From positions 6,806,034 through 6,870,033 of the forward strand of contig CM012953.1 of the NCBI GenBank assembly GCA_000181795.3: a stretch of DNA of 64,000 bases, given 5' to 3'. The notes below the pieces were generated by a model. It saw only the letters and a program-made list of their open reading frames with translations, was not told the origin of the DNA and made no database searches. How positions within the stretch are numbered: position 1 is the stretch's first letter; the number at the start of each line of letters is the position of its first letter. Positions 1-11,732 of this stretch are shown one piece after another. A program made the position numbers and the translations under genes. The DNA is from Trichinella spiralis. Taxonomy: Eukaryota > Nematoda > Enoplea > Trichinellida > Trichinellidae.

Positions 1-39
1 AAAAAAGATTTGAATCAATGAGCAATTAGACAAGGAAAA

Positions 40-214
40 CCAATAAGACAACGACGTGACGCCCCAATAAAATAGCGCGCTCAACGACCAATAAGAAAAC
101 GCAAACCGAACGGACCATCCCAGTGTAGTAGGATTCCCCTGCCAGCCTTCTACATATCACATATTTGCGTAAAATAACAACACACAGTTTTTCCGTTAAT
201 ATAAATCGACCAAT
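40..214 (+). promoter_or_regulatory. Array of four CCAAT boxes upstream of the U11/U12-35K gene
   Basis: Four CCAATAA motifs in the same orientation lie at 40-44, 64-68, 88-92 and 210-214, about 270-450 bp before the ATG at 485. CCAAT is the NF-Y site, so this could be a proximal promoter. The block around 64-92 also occurs near 53983-54010, beside the retroelement fossil, so part of this promoter region is repetitive DNA. Promoter function is inference. Confidence 0.4.
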
Positions 215-484
215 AACACGACATTTATTACTTCTGTTACGAAATATTCAGTAAAAATGATGTCCAGAGTTGCACATTTATTAGTATTTTTTAACAAATG
301 CAACAAAACAAATTACAGTATAAAATATGATTCTTAATTTTTATTAAAAATAGCTTTACAGTATGAATGCAAATTTTCTAATTTTAAAAGTGCAGTAGAA
401 TTGAAGAGAGAAGAATTTCGTGAATTAAGTTTGATTTTTCCAATTCTTCGCTGTTTATTAAATAGTTTGTCGTGTAAATTTGAA

Positions 485-1042
485 ATGACTGAAAAGAAAA
501 GAAGTTCAAAAGGACCACGGGATGAGTGGAAGCCGTATGTAGAAAAGTATGATCCGATCAAAGTTGGTTCGGTGAATGGGACAGCTACAGTTGCTCACGA
601 CAGAGCTTTAATAAGGGCAAGTGGGCAACATTACAAACCAAACGAACGTGTAATAGGCGACCCCAAGAAAACTCTGTTCGTCGGTCGCCTTTCTTTGGAT
701 ACTGTCGAAGCGGATATTCATCAACTGTTTGGCCGTTATGGTAAAATTGCTCGAATTCGATTAGTACGTGACATTGTTACTGGAATGTCTAAACGGTATG
801 CTTTTGTTGAATTCAAACATCGTAGAGATATGGATGTTGCTTGGGAAAATGCACATCATGCTATAATTGACAGTTCTCAAATTATTGTCGACCGGGAAGT
901 AGAACGCCGAATGGAAGGTTGGATTCCAAGACGTCTTGGCGGAGGATTCGGCGGACGAAAACAGTCAGGTCAAATGAGATTTGGATGCCGTGAAAATCCT
1001 TACAGAAGATTTTCCACATCTCGACAAACAAGCAGATGGTAA
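485..1042 (+). CDS. SNRNP35: U11/U12 small nuclear ribonucleoprotein 35 kDa protein
   Basis: This is the 185-residue homologue of the U11/U12-35K protein, which takes part in 5' splice-site recognition by the minor (U12-type) spliceosome in the nucleus. The N-terminal KYDPIKVGS...HDRALIRA block and the GWIPRRLGGG / SGQMRFG tail after the RRM are hallmarks of this family rather than of U1-70K. The single RRM covers about residues 62-140, with RNP2 LFVGRL at 64-69 and RNP1 around 101-110 (KRYAFVEF). The human protein is longer because of an RS/RE-rich tail, which is almost absent here (ends in STSRQTSRW). The start is the first ATG of the frame, at 485. The coding region is one exon. Family assignment is near certain; whether the lost tail changes function is unknown. 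Confidence 0.95.
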   Translation: MTEKKRSSKGPRDEWKPYVEKYDPIKVGSVNGTATVAHDRALIRASGQHYKPNERVIGDPKKTLFVGRLSLDTVEADIHQLFGRYGKIARIRLVRDIVTGMSKRYAFVEFKHRRDMDVAWENAHHAIIDSSQIIVDREVERRMEGWIPRRLGGGFGGRKQSGQMRFGCRENPYRRFSTSRQTSRW

Positions 1043-1670
1043 TTTTAATAATATTACATGAACGCAAACATATCCGTTTTAAATGAATTAAGATCATCCG
1101 TTTTATTATTTGAATTAAAAGTGAACTTTAATTGATAAAATGTTAACAATTACAATAATTAACACAATTACAACATAATTTCAAAAGATAAAATGGAAGT
1201 GAAATGTAAATAATGACAGTTCAAGATATAAGGCAGTTTCCGTAAGCAGAACTCTAAAACATATTACATTAAAAATTAGTAATACATAAATTTCATTGCC
1301 CTTTTTACTTGATTTGTGCGCTGATTTCGTTGCTCAATGTCAGAAGTTGATTTTTCGCTGAAAAATATCATTGTAAATAACAGTAATGATTATTATTAAT
1401 TTAAAAATTATCTGTAAATTTTAGTTTTATCAATCAATTTTCCGACAAGACAACGGACAACTATCTACCTCTTCATATTCATAAATAAATAAATTAACAA
1501 TTACATTATCCCTAAGTTGGTGCTAAATTTATATATGCTTTGATTTTTAGATTAAACAATATTTATAAAAGCAGTACACAACACTGAATATTCAACAAAT
1601 GAGAAAGTACTAATAACGGATGTGTAAAATGTTATTTACTGCTTCCCTATTTTTAAATTGTATTTTGTTC
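1043..1670. other. Convergent intergenic region, SNRNP35 to ZFAND2
   Basis: AT-rich DNA between two tail-to-tail genes. It presumably holds both 3' UTRs. I see no further coding sequence or RNA gene. Confidence 0.6.
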
Positions 1671-2592
1671 CTACTTGGACGTCGATGACTGAACAGAATC
1701 AGCTATAGATCGTCGTATCGCTTCTTCCAATGCTTCTCCTTCATCCTGAAATACAAAAACAACACCATCTGTGAAGAGTATGATGGAAAAAAAATACATA
1801 CCATTCCATTCATTCTGCGAAGATCGTTATCAGAAGTTTCGCGTTTTCTTGTTTTGAAACCAAATAAATTGCTAAACAATGTCGAATCTGTTATTCGAAA
1901 ATACAAAAAAGAAAACAAAAGAATACCAGGAAAATTTTGACAGTGATAAAGTGGAAGTAGAATTAGGGGACGATTGAGAGCATTCGTGATCGGCATTGTG
2001 GCGATGCTTGAAGCAGAAATTTTTGTGACATTTTGGGCACTCAACAGGAACAAGCTAAATAAGTAAGTTATAATTAGGAAATGTTAAAAACTGAAGAAAA
2101 AACCTCTCTTTGTTTGCAATTTTTCACTGAGCACTTGTTCACATATATTTTTCGCTTAGCTAAAGCAGGATCCGATTGACAATCTCTGTCTATGTGCTCA
2201 CTGACGGCAACATCGGGAGGGAAATCACGCGGACACGAAACTGATTGACTGCACAACGGACAAACAGGAAGACAACAGTCCTTTGATTTTTTGAAAATTA
2301 TTTATAATATTTATTTAAACGCAACGCTCACCTTTCGTCCAGCAAAAGGACATGCATGTCGACTGTATTCGTAATGATCTTTACTAAATTATAATTTATT
2401 TTATCAAAGCTTAAAAAGAAATAAAATCCTCTTCATACAATACCAAAACAGTTTAGAACATTCGTCACATTTTATCGGCAAAAAGTCTAAATTGAAAATA
2501 TTATGAACAACATTCTAAAATTATGAAAAAAACTTGCCTAATCGTCTACAAAGAGGATAACTGCAATGTTCACCTAAATTAGGAAATTCCAT
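1671..2592 (-). CDS. ZFAND2: AN1-type zinc-finger protein with C-terminal ubiquitin-interacting motif (ZFAND2-like)
   Basis: Seven exons read on the minus strand: 2592-2538, 2486-2444, 2383-2332, 2280-2104, 2054-1927, 1871-1802 and 1745-1671, totalling 600 nt for 199 residues. The product starts MEFPNLGEHCSY and has two AN1 zinc fingers. The first carries LDFLPIKCDEC...CKDHY...H.CPF; the second carries SEHIDRDC...KIYVNKCS..CK...VECPKCHKNFCFKHRH. A C-terminal UIM reads DEGEALEEAIRRSIADS. ZFAND2 (AIRAP/AIRAPL) proteins link proteasomes, p97 and translocation-defective proteins under proteotoxic stress. Every intron is GT-AG except the first, whose donor is TAG|GCAAGT, a GC-AG intron; using GT instead breaks the LDFLP motif. 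The gene is tail-to-tail with SNRNP35. Confidence 0.92.
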
Positions 2593-4258
2593 CCTTTCAT
2601 ACACATCATCAACCAAACTCTACTTTACTACAGAAGGTGCGTTTCATTTTCTGATTTTTAGGAACAATTTTTATTTTGAAAATTTTAAATGTATTTTACT
2701 TGTGTTCGAGACATAAAATATTTTTATTTGAATACAGAAGGATGATTTTTAAAAAATGCCAATGAAATGATCAATAGCAATTTCGATTTTTACAGGATCA
2801 AAATTGTTATTGTAAAATTGAAATTCAGTACACTAAACGAAAATGAACTGTGGCATTAAACTAGTTTTAATGAATTTTTATCAATCCTGAACGATATGCA
2901 ATTTAGGCACAAATATTTCATGTGTATATTAAAAAGATTAGTTGTTATTTTAAATTTTAAATTAACAAATTGAAGCATCTGCATTATCACAAAATATGTA
3001 ATATAATAAAAATATAACTTGAAAATATTCATTTATTGTAATCTGAGCAGTGGTATTTAAAACTGTAATTGTATTTTCCATCCTATTTTTCTCATTTACG
3101 GTAATTCAATTTCATCATAGTTATGTAATAATTCTGTGGTTATTCTGTGTATTGTGTGTAATAATTTCTTATACTTATACGGTATAAATAAGAATGATGA
3201 ATAAATGATTTGTATAATATATATTTATGTTACACATCAGAGTGAATGAGTGAAATGAAAGATAATAAAAGTATCCATTTTGAATTGAATGAAAAATTGT
3301 TGAAATTTCGAAATGAAAAATGTTGAAAAGTTGTTCGAAAGAAGAAAACATTTCTACAATGATTTGTTATTTGCAGCCTGTAAAAGCAATGAAACCAGTC
3401 GTTGATTTTAATTTAGCTTTTATTAAAATATGCTGAGCATTTGCGAACGTTTATGAAAAAGAAAACCGAAAAAACTGTTTCATCTGATCAGATTTTTTTT
3501 ACCATCTGTGACGTAGTCATGAATGGAATTTGATTTGATTATTTTAGTGAATTTTTTGAAAATATCTTAAAAAATACTATTTTGTAAAAAGAATTTTCTA
3601 TTTTTTTTGAATAAAAATGATGGTGAGGAGAAGAATTGTTGTTTTTTTTTATCTCGATTTGTGCTAGTATCAGTTTTCAAAATAGCATCAATACCAGCAA
3701 TTAATTATTTGTCAACAATGACATCTGTCAATTAATATAATCGTTTTTACTTTTTGTTTCATACCAAGTCGAATGTGAAAGAATGGATTTTATTAATTCA
3801 ATTCATCTCATGAATGTGGATGTTGTTTTTGTAAAAATGGTAGTTTTATTATTTATTTCGAACAACGTATATATGGTTGTCAAAGAGATGGTTGGCATTT
3901 GACGAGTAGGATGATGCCTGGGGTGGAACTGGTACAAGCCCGTCTTCGAACACAAAAAGCCAACGCCCCCTCCCAGCGCCATTGTATTACTGTTTCGTCG
4001 ATTGTAACTCGTCAATTTTTCCTCATAAAACGTTCGATCCAGTTGAATTTTTTCGAAACTTTATTCATCACAATTTTATCATAATTTTCTTTTAAATTTT
4101 TATCTTGATTATCAATTTTGATTATTTTTTTGTGTGTATTTGTGAATTTTTTCTTTTTTTTTACCCCATCGTACAAAAAGGGTGTGGTGAAGTGTTTATC
4201 AAGTTTTGTCGCATATAGTAATCGTATTCGTACTGTGTTGTTTTCAATGTACGTCATT

Positions 4259-4260
4259 AC

Positions 4261-4322
<62 letters not shown>
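4259..4322. repeat. (AAT)n-(ATT)n palindromic microsatellite
   Basis: About 13 AAT units run directly into about 8 ATT units, so the tract is an inverted repeat with almost no loop and could fold into a hairpin or cruciform. It is non-coding; the apparent poly-Asn and poly-Ile frames through it are artefacts. Confidence 0.9.
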
Positions 4323-6717
4323 TAAAAGCATGTGACATTGAAACCATGTTGACAAGGAGGGTGTGTCGAAGAGTAAACTCTGAGAATAAATGTCGAGGAG
4401 GTTTGTTTCTAATAGTTGATAGAAATGAAGTTGCTTCATCAAACGCCAAATGATGAAGGCGTTGTCATTTGAGAAATTAAGCGCGCAGTTTTCGAGTCTG
4501 TTCTTCGTCTTCTTCTTCTTCTTCTCCTTCTTGTCAATGATGCTAACAAGACTAGGCGTGGCCGTTCGCCGCTTGCCCTCGCATTCATTTTTCCAACTTC
4601 TCCCATTTACCAAACGATAAGCTGGGCAAAATTTTTTCCAACTGTCACAACAACTCGTTCATGTTGCCATTAAGCTAACTGATTTTCCATTATAATATGT
4701 AAGTTGTAAAATTTCCATTTTAAACAACAATATATTTTATATTTAAAATAAATTTCTGTTCAAATTAAATTCATCCCATTCACCGTAAGAGAATTTGTCT
4801 GAAAACAACTAATGCTCGTCAGGTTGTATTTTTCAAAACAAAAAAAAATTGATACAATATTGAAAATATTTGCATAATTTTTTTAAACAATAATTCACAA
4901 AAAATAAAAATAAAATTTAAAAATTTCACCTAAAGCAAAGCGTTTTTTTTTGAAATTTTGCCGTCCGCTTGAGTTGGGAGAATTTTTGGCAACGAAATTG
5001 TTCGTAAGGTTTTTAATTGTTTCAAATTTCATTTCACTGTTTCGTTGAAATTGTTCTTTGAAAATTTTAAACTTGTTAAAAGAAAAACATCAAATTCAAT
5101 TGAATAGTAATTTTTTTTTACTTTTCATTTGAAATTTAAATTTTTCACCTACTTTTTCATCGGTTTGGGTGGAGAGAGAGAGAAAAAAATCAAATCATCC
5201 CACAACTGTATGTTCATCCGTCATATTTGCTCAAGGCAGAAAAAAAATTGAACGATGGAGTAAAAGTGAAAGCTCGGAGCTGTTTTTTTTTTCTCACAAA
5301 TATCACCGCACACGTTGATCAAAGCTACTGCTCGTCGCACGAAACGAGCCTGCAGTCATGCATGATTCATCATCATTGTAAGTAAATAATTTGCGAATGT
5401 TTCTTTTTTTTTCTTTTTTGATAAAAATGTTCAATGAATCATTCATTCTTTCTTTATTTAATTTAGATTTCTTTTTTTCTGCAAGTTTTCCATTAAAAAT
5501 GCATTTGTTTTCTGAATATTGCGTAACAGATTGAAATTTTTGTTTGTACTAGTTGGTACTGTAATTCGAGGAAAATTATAAATTATCCACCTTTCTTTCA
5601 TACTGTAGACAAGTGAGGTGTTTTTTATTTTTAAAATTTTCAATATTCTTCCATCACAACGATCGAGTTTGACGTTGTATTTTTTTTCCAATTCTGCATA
5701 CAATAGACGAACAAGGTCGTCGGGAAATTTTCAAAACGACCATCTTCAGATTCTTGCAAAATTTAAAGCAGCACTATTTATTATTCAACGCTGTGATGAA
5801 AGGGAAAAAAAGAAGAAAGAAAGAAAGAAAGAAAGCAAGTACTTATAAAATGGAAATGTTCATTTTTGTGGGGAACAAAAGAATTTATTTTTTTTTTGTG
5901 AATCCCATCATCTCAACCACAACACTGTTGATGAGAAAGAGAACTGTTTGAAATTGAACAACTCACGTCGATGACCGATTTTTTTTTCATACCATTAAAA
6001 TCTGCCGACATAAGGCAAATCAAGGACAAATTTCAACTCGCCCCTATCAGTTGACACTTTTGAATCGTGATAAAATTGTTTTTGTTTAAATTTTGAAAAA
6101 AAATAATTTCAATTAATAAAAATAAAATTTAATTTTGAACAAATAATTTAAACGGGGGATAAATTTGGCAAAAAAAACCAACTGCTGCTGATGATTTTGT
6201 TTTGAAAATTCCAATTCAATATCGCGTGAGACGTATTGGTGGTGTTGTTTGTCGAATTTTTGAACAAACATTATCTTGAACAATTTTGTACTTTGATAAT
6301 CGATAATGTTATTTATCTTTTCAGTTTTTTTTCTTCTTCTACATTTTTTGTAAAATTTGTTTCGAAAGAATAACAATTTTTTTTTAAAATAAAAATAATA
6401 ATTTCTTTTCTATTTTATTCACGGATCAATTCAATTCAATTTTTGCTTGAAAATTTGAATATTCGTCCACTGTGCAGTAGAAAATGATGATGAAGTGTTA
6501 TTTGTGCGAGACAAGAGGGAAAGGATGGAAGGGGAGTGATGATTAATTGTTTTTTGTTTTATATTTTTGTTTTCGATCCAAAATACACCGAACAAAGTTT
6601 CACATGTTCGTTTAATGTTGAAAAAATAAAACTAATCCCAAAGAACAATATGTAAAAATATTATGATAAATGTGTTTTTTTTCCTTGTTTTCTCTTTTCC
6701 CATTCGGCGTCGTGTGG

Positions 6718-7960
6718 GACACGCCCACTGGCCATGTGTTTCGCCTGCAACTTGGCCGACGCCCCGTCGCCTTTTCGCCATCAGCGCCGGCGCACCTGTT
6801 CGCAATTTCAGTCTGGGCCGTGAGTGTTTTGGCGGCGTGGCGCTTGACTTGCCAACAGAATGGTCGAAGCAGGCGAAAACATCTATTTAACAAACAATAG
6901 CTTAAGCGGAGAATGGGAAAAAGCCGAGCTAACAAAAAAATATGCAATTAGACGTTGGTTTGCTTTTTTTCCGTTTTTTTCCCAAATATTCTACCGTAAT
7001 GGCTTGTGTCTGTTTGTACATTGGGTTGCCGGCCGGTCAAAAAGCCTTCCCCCTCCCCTTCCCCCTCCAGAATACCATTTTCAGCAAATAAGCCCCCGCC
7101 CGGTCGGTCGGCTAACAATCGAAAGCATAAGACGATTATTCGGCATAATAACAGCAACAACAACAAAAAAGAAAGATTGTGTTCACCACTCGACCTTTAT
7201 TTGATTCGATCAACATCGCTGGTAATTATAATTGGTTCTTTTGTTTTTATTTTCACTTGAAAAATTATTCTCATCAAATATAACGAATTTAATAATAATA
7301 TGTAAAACTGCTAATTATTCTATTTTACTCGAAAACTATGCATATATATATATATATATATATATATGTTTTTTTGGTGAAGCATTGCGGACTGATGATG
7401 ACCTTGGTCACGCCCGGAAATATGGACGGGCGCAGCTGCCGACCGCAGAGGTCAGCAGCGTGTGCAAACCGGCGCCAACTGTCGCCGGCCAGTCGATCGA
7501 TCGCCATTGGCGCCATTGGCGCTGTTGGCGGCGCCCCGACGCCGACGCCCCGGCCCAACCCGGCCCGGCCCGTCCCGGCCCAGTGCCATTTGTGCATTTT
7601 GCATATAGAAGCCGCGGCCGGTGGTTGCGTTCGCGTTCGCTTTCGCCTGCGTATACGCTCGTCTGGGATGTCAAATGGAGCATTGGAGAAAGCTTTTCCT
7701 CTTTGAAAAAGCATCACAAACTGAAGTTGAAGAAACTCGCGATGACGAGTTGAAAATTATATATTTCATTTGTTTGTTTGTTTTATTTATTGGCTGTGTG
7801 CTTTTTGGCTGACTGGCTGTGTTCAGCTTATGCAGTCAGTGAGAAGGGAAAGCAGCAAAAACGTCGCTAGCATCATATCATACGCCTTGATCTCTTCCGC
7901 ACTTCGCGTTCGCGTCTCTTTTCTTCTCTTTTTCATCACCACATTCAAAAGCCACACCCA
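6718..7960. promoter_or_regulatory. Cluster of CACCC/GC-box (KLF/Sp-type) motifs upstream of KLF
   Basis: CACGCCC-type or CCACACCC boxes occur at 6718-6728, 7409-7415 and 7952-7960, and a further GGCGTGGCC lies at 4555-4563. These match the recognition class of the three-finger KLF/Sp factors encoded immediately downstream. Two tandem ATTGG (inverted CCAAT) boxes 9 bp apart are at 7506-7510 and 7515-7519. The motifs are visible; regulatory function and autoregulation are inference. Confidence 0.35.
7339..7368. repeat. (TA)n microsatellite
   Basis: About 12 TA units in the KLF upstream region. Confidence 0.9.
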
Positions 7961-8037
7961 CACCACCACAACTACTGTAATTTAATTCATTTTCTCTTCT
8001 TTTTCAGATATTCAATTTTTATTATTAATCTACACAA

Positions 8038-8931
8038 ATGAATTATTCATCATTGATCAGGTAGAAATTTATTTCAACAAACAGAATATTATTTTTTTTA
8101 AATAATATTTTATTTCTAGTCCATTTCAATCTGTTTCCAACAATATTCCAACTGAAACAATCGAACAACAACTGGACAACAACAGCACAATGACCAGACG
8201 AAGACGACCCAGGAAACCGTTGGTACCGTACCGTACGATTAGCACGGTCGAATACGGCTGGACTGACGACGATGACGAGGACCGAAATTCTTGGGGCGGG
8301 TTCACGATCACGTTGGCCATGGATCAGTGCCAAGTGGACACGTCAACGACGGTCAAACTCGACGACCCTGAGGTCGAACCGACCCCATCCGGTGACCAAA
8401 AATCGACCAACACCCGCGGCCATCCTTTTCTTGCCAACTTGTTGTCGTCGATGGAAGCAACTTTGAAACAAGCCGAGGAACGCAACACTACCAAGCAGCT
8501 ACCATCTGACGACCAACCGACATCCGGCTTGCGGTCCACAACTACCACCACCACCACCACCACCACTAGCAATACTACCACCACTGCTAAAGCTCAACGA
8601 CGCTATTCGGATCGCAAACGACACTACGTTTGCACTTTTGCCAACTGCAACAAAACCTACACCAAAAGCTCCCACTTGAAAGCTCACTTCAGAACTCACA
8701 CGGGTAAATGAAGATTTGCATAATTTCTCCATTCATTCTTGTCGTTCAGGTGAAAAACCATACGAGTGCAAATGGGAAGGCTGTTCGTGGCGTTTTGCAA
8801 GATCCGACGAACTTACCCGCCACATGCGAAAGCACACTGGTGACAAGCCGTTCCATTGTAAGCTCTGCTTTAGGGCATTTTCACGTTCCGACCATTTGAC
8901 CACACACATCCGAAGGCACAATGTGATTTGA
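8038..8931 (+). CDS. klf: Kruppel-like transcription factor with three C-terminal C2H2 fingers
   Basis: The model is 8038-8060, 8120-8703 and 8750-8931 (789 nt, 262 residues). The last intron, 8704-8749, is 46 bp and splits the HTGEKPY linker. Three C2H2 fingers end the protein: [50 protein letters not shown] and [23 protein letters not shown] (one shown per finger, in order). These are the canonical KLF DNA-contact helices, which bind CACCC/GC boxes in the nucleus. The N-terminal half is acidic and low-complexity, with a Thr run encoded by an ACC repeat at about 8535-8565. The start is either ATG 8190 or, in my preferred model, ATG 8038: a 59-bp GT-AG intron joins a seven-codon first exon in frame. 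The family is certain; the KLF subgroup is not resolved. Confidence 0.93.
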
Positions 8932-11336
8932 ACTGAATCGACAACGACGAGAATGTCTTTTTATTTTGCTTTTTCTTCAGAAAAAAATATCCTATATATA
9001 TATATATATATATATATACATGATTGCAATTTTATATTTCTATATTTTGAAAAATACGACATGTTGAAATTGTGAAATAAAACAACAAACAGGTGTTATC
9101 AAGATGCTTGCTGCTTAATCTCGAATCAAACAGTTGAAAAAGTCAATTTTGAAAAATTTGTTGAAACGGCTGTTGGTATATACTGATTGATAATCATAAC
9201 AATGGATAAGTCTTGTGACATTTGTGATCAGATTGAATTGGAAATGTCATTTGGAATTTGAAAGAATTTTGTCATCGTTCAGCTCTGGGCGACAAATCGA
9301 CCAAGCCTCCAAAGGGCAAAGGTCCATCCTCTGGATAATTGCTTTCCAATTACCTGATACGGTAAAATCTATATAATAAATTTCCAATATCTGCCTAATA
9401 TTTCTTCTAGTCCTTCCACCATTCTTGCTTTTTCTTCTTCTTTTTATTCCTATTTCGTTTATTTTTCTTTCATATCCATCCACTGTTGGTTGATTTGGTT
9501 AGTTTCCAAAAAGGAAATAAGTTACTCTTGATTTTCAAAATGCTAATTATTCATCTTTTTCTTTTTATCCTCTTAGTATACGTATTATAATTGTTGTATA
9601 TTAATATTTTTTTTTGTTTTTCATCCAGATTTTCTTCTCATTGATGCATTTTTAATTTCATCGACAAAATCACCAAAAACAAATTGTGCAAGAAGTGATC
9701 AATCATTACTGTGAAAGACAATTGTACAATATGGAAAATCAGTCAATGTTTGTTTTCTTTATTTTGCTTGATCAAAATAATACAAACAAACCAAAAACAT
9801 ATTTATTCAAACAAAATTCAAGTTGAAATTGCAAATTTCATCATGTATCAATGCTAATAAGAAGGACAAATACAAAAATGTAAATTTCATTTCAATTTTA
9901 AATGACATTTCTACACAATTGTATTAATTTTTTTTAAGAATTAATTTTGCACAATACGTCTTTTAAATAAATTTTTGAAATCTTCGTTTATTATTATCTT
10001 ATGCTTTAAATTATCATTCAAATATATTTTATATTTTGCGAAAAGAAAAATTACCCACGATTTACTTTTCCAGAGATGCACCATTGTTTTGATCATACTT
10101 TTCTTTGCAACTGAAATGTTATTTATTGTCTATTTGTTTCATTTCAATTATCTGTGTTGAAAAATATTCCAACTAGAGTATCTGGATTGTACCTTGGTGA
10201 AATCGGTATTTGGAAACATTTCATTCATAAATAATAAATAATTTTTTTATATCAACTGTGATTTTACTAACTTTGCAATTGATAGTGATATTTCAAATTC
10301 GATTTAAATATATTGCAATCAGTAGAATAATAATAAATTTCAATGTCACTGTATAATTAAATAATATTTCTCTTGTAATTTATTCGTTCTCTGTTTGATA
10401 TTTGATCGAACGATGACATATGTTGCTGAATAAAAAAAAGACAATATGCGAAATATTCATTTTTGAAAATCGATAAAAATTAATATCAAAACTTCCTCAC
10501 CACCAATGCGAGACGTTGAGAAAGAAACATACGCGACCAAAAAGCGTAATTTTACATTGCATTGTTTTTTTCATAAAGTACAAGTCTGCTTGAAACTTTC
10601 AATATTTACATAATTTTCAATATGAATAAAACAAATTTAGTTAATAAGATCGTTCATTTTAATGCAAACAAACGTGCATACTGTATTCTCTCATCTAAAG
10701 TTGAAAAAGAAAACCTCCATTTGTAAAGTATTACTTTAAATTTACTGAAAATAAAGTAATTTACTATTTAAAAATCACCACTTGAAAAGCTGCATACAAA
10801 ACTGCTCTTTACAGTGCTCGTATAAATTATAATATTATTGAAAAATTAATTTCTTCTTACTATTACAAAGTATATTTTGACATAACATTCCATTCAATCA
10901 AGAATATGAACAAGTGTGAATTTCCATTTTAACACTGAAATCAATGTTTAATAACCTGTCATATCTATGCTTCCAGATTTTGCATAAACAATTTCAACAT
11001 ATTTAAATTTGTTTGCATTTTTTTGTTTTGGAACTTAAAACTACGTTTAACAAATTTTCACATATTTCCACCAACAATAGTTTTGTGAAAAACTACAAAA
11101 ATTTAATGATAACATTGAATTAAAAAGACTGATCAACAAACAAAACTTTCCGAATTACTTTTTCGCAGCGTAAATCGTGCAGTTGAACAATACCAACATT
11201 TATAATGCAAATATCACTTTTGTTTTTAATAAAACAATGCATAATATTTCAAATTATATTATATCTGTGACTAATTAAATAGCAAATGTTTGCCAATTGG
11301 CTAATTTTGCAAGTCTGTTTTTTTTGGAAAAGTTTA
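8932..11336. other. Intergenic AT-rich DNA
   Basis: This holds the KLF 3' flank, including a (TA)n tract at about 8992-9018, then featureless AT-rich sequence up to the tRNA gene. No open frame shows family similarity or consistent splice structure. Confidence 0.5.
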
Positions 11337-11410
11337 TGGCCAGAGTGGGGCTCGAACCCACGACCTTAGCGTTATTAGCACCACGCTCTAACCAACTGAG
11401 CTATCCGGCC
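11337..11410 (-). tRNA. tRNA-Ile (anticodon AAT)
   Basis: On the minus strand this is a complete 74-nt cloverleaf. The acceptor stem GGCCGGA pairs with TCTGGCC plus discriminator A. The D arm is AGCTCAGTTGGTTAGAGC (A box), the anticodon stem-loop carries CTAATAA with anticodon AAT (IAU after editing), and the T arm has GGTTCGAGCCC (B box). There is no intron. It is nearly identical to other animal tRNA-Ile(AAT). Confidence 0.97.
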
Positions 11411-11732
11411 ACTTGGTTCTTTAACTTCTACTTGAGGTATATAAATGTAATTAACAATGCAATGCTTAGTTCATAAAATAAATAAAATTCACTTTCTACC
11501 ATTTCAACAAGTACTTAAAGCAAATCCGATGTGAATCATTGCATAGCTTGCTTGTTTTCGTGTACTGTATAAATATTTTATTGCACTGTTTATATTAAAC
11601 TCTGTCAAACTATCTTGAAGCTGAAAAATTTTTTTATTGCATTTCAATGATACTTAACTTATTAATGCAATTTTATAAAATTATCCATTTCAAAAATTTC
11701 GAAACATATTTTCACCATTGAAAATTTTTCAG

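Larger units (their letters stand above)
2593..8037. other. Long upstream region of the KLF gene with low-complexity DNA and GC-rich islands
   Basis: No coding gene found. The first 1.5 kb is very AT-rich. It is followed by a trinucleotide palindrome (4259-4322), a CTT-rich tract (4500-4530), oligo-GAAA (5816-5838), and three GC-rich patches near 6700-6870, 7020-7110 and 7400-7640 that contrast sharply with the surroundings. A pyrimidine-rich acceptor (TTTTCAG at about 8001-8007) just before the KLF start suggests that an untranslated first exon of KLF lies here. Confidence 0.5.

Noticed and set aside
4012-4453. Open frames rich in Asn, Ile or Leu
   Set aside because: Produced by the AAT/ATT microsatellite.
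7232-7753. Overlapping open frames through the GC-rich island before KLF
   Set aside because: Low-complexity translations in several frames on both strands, with no domain and no consistent splicing; more likely non-coding.
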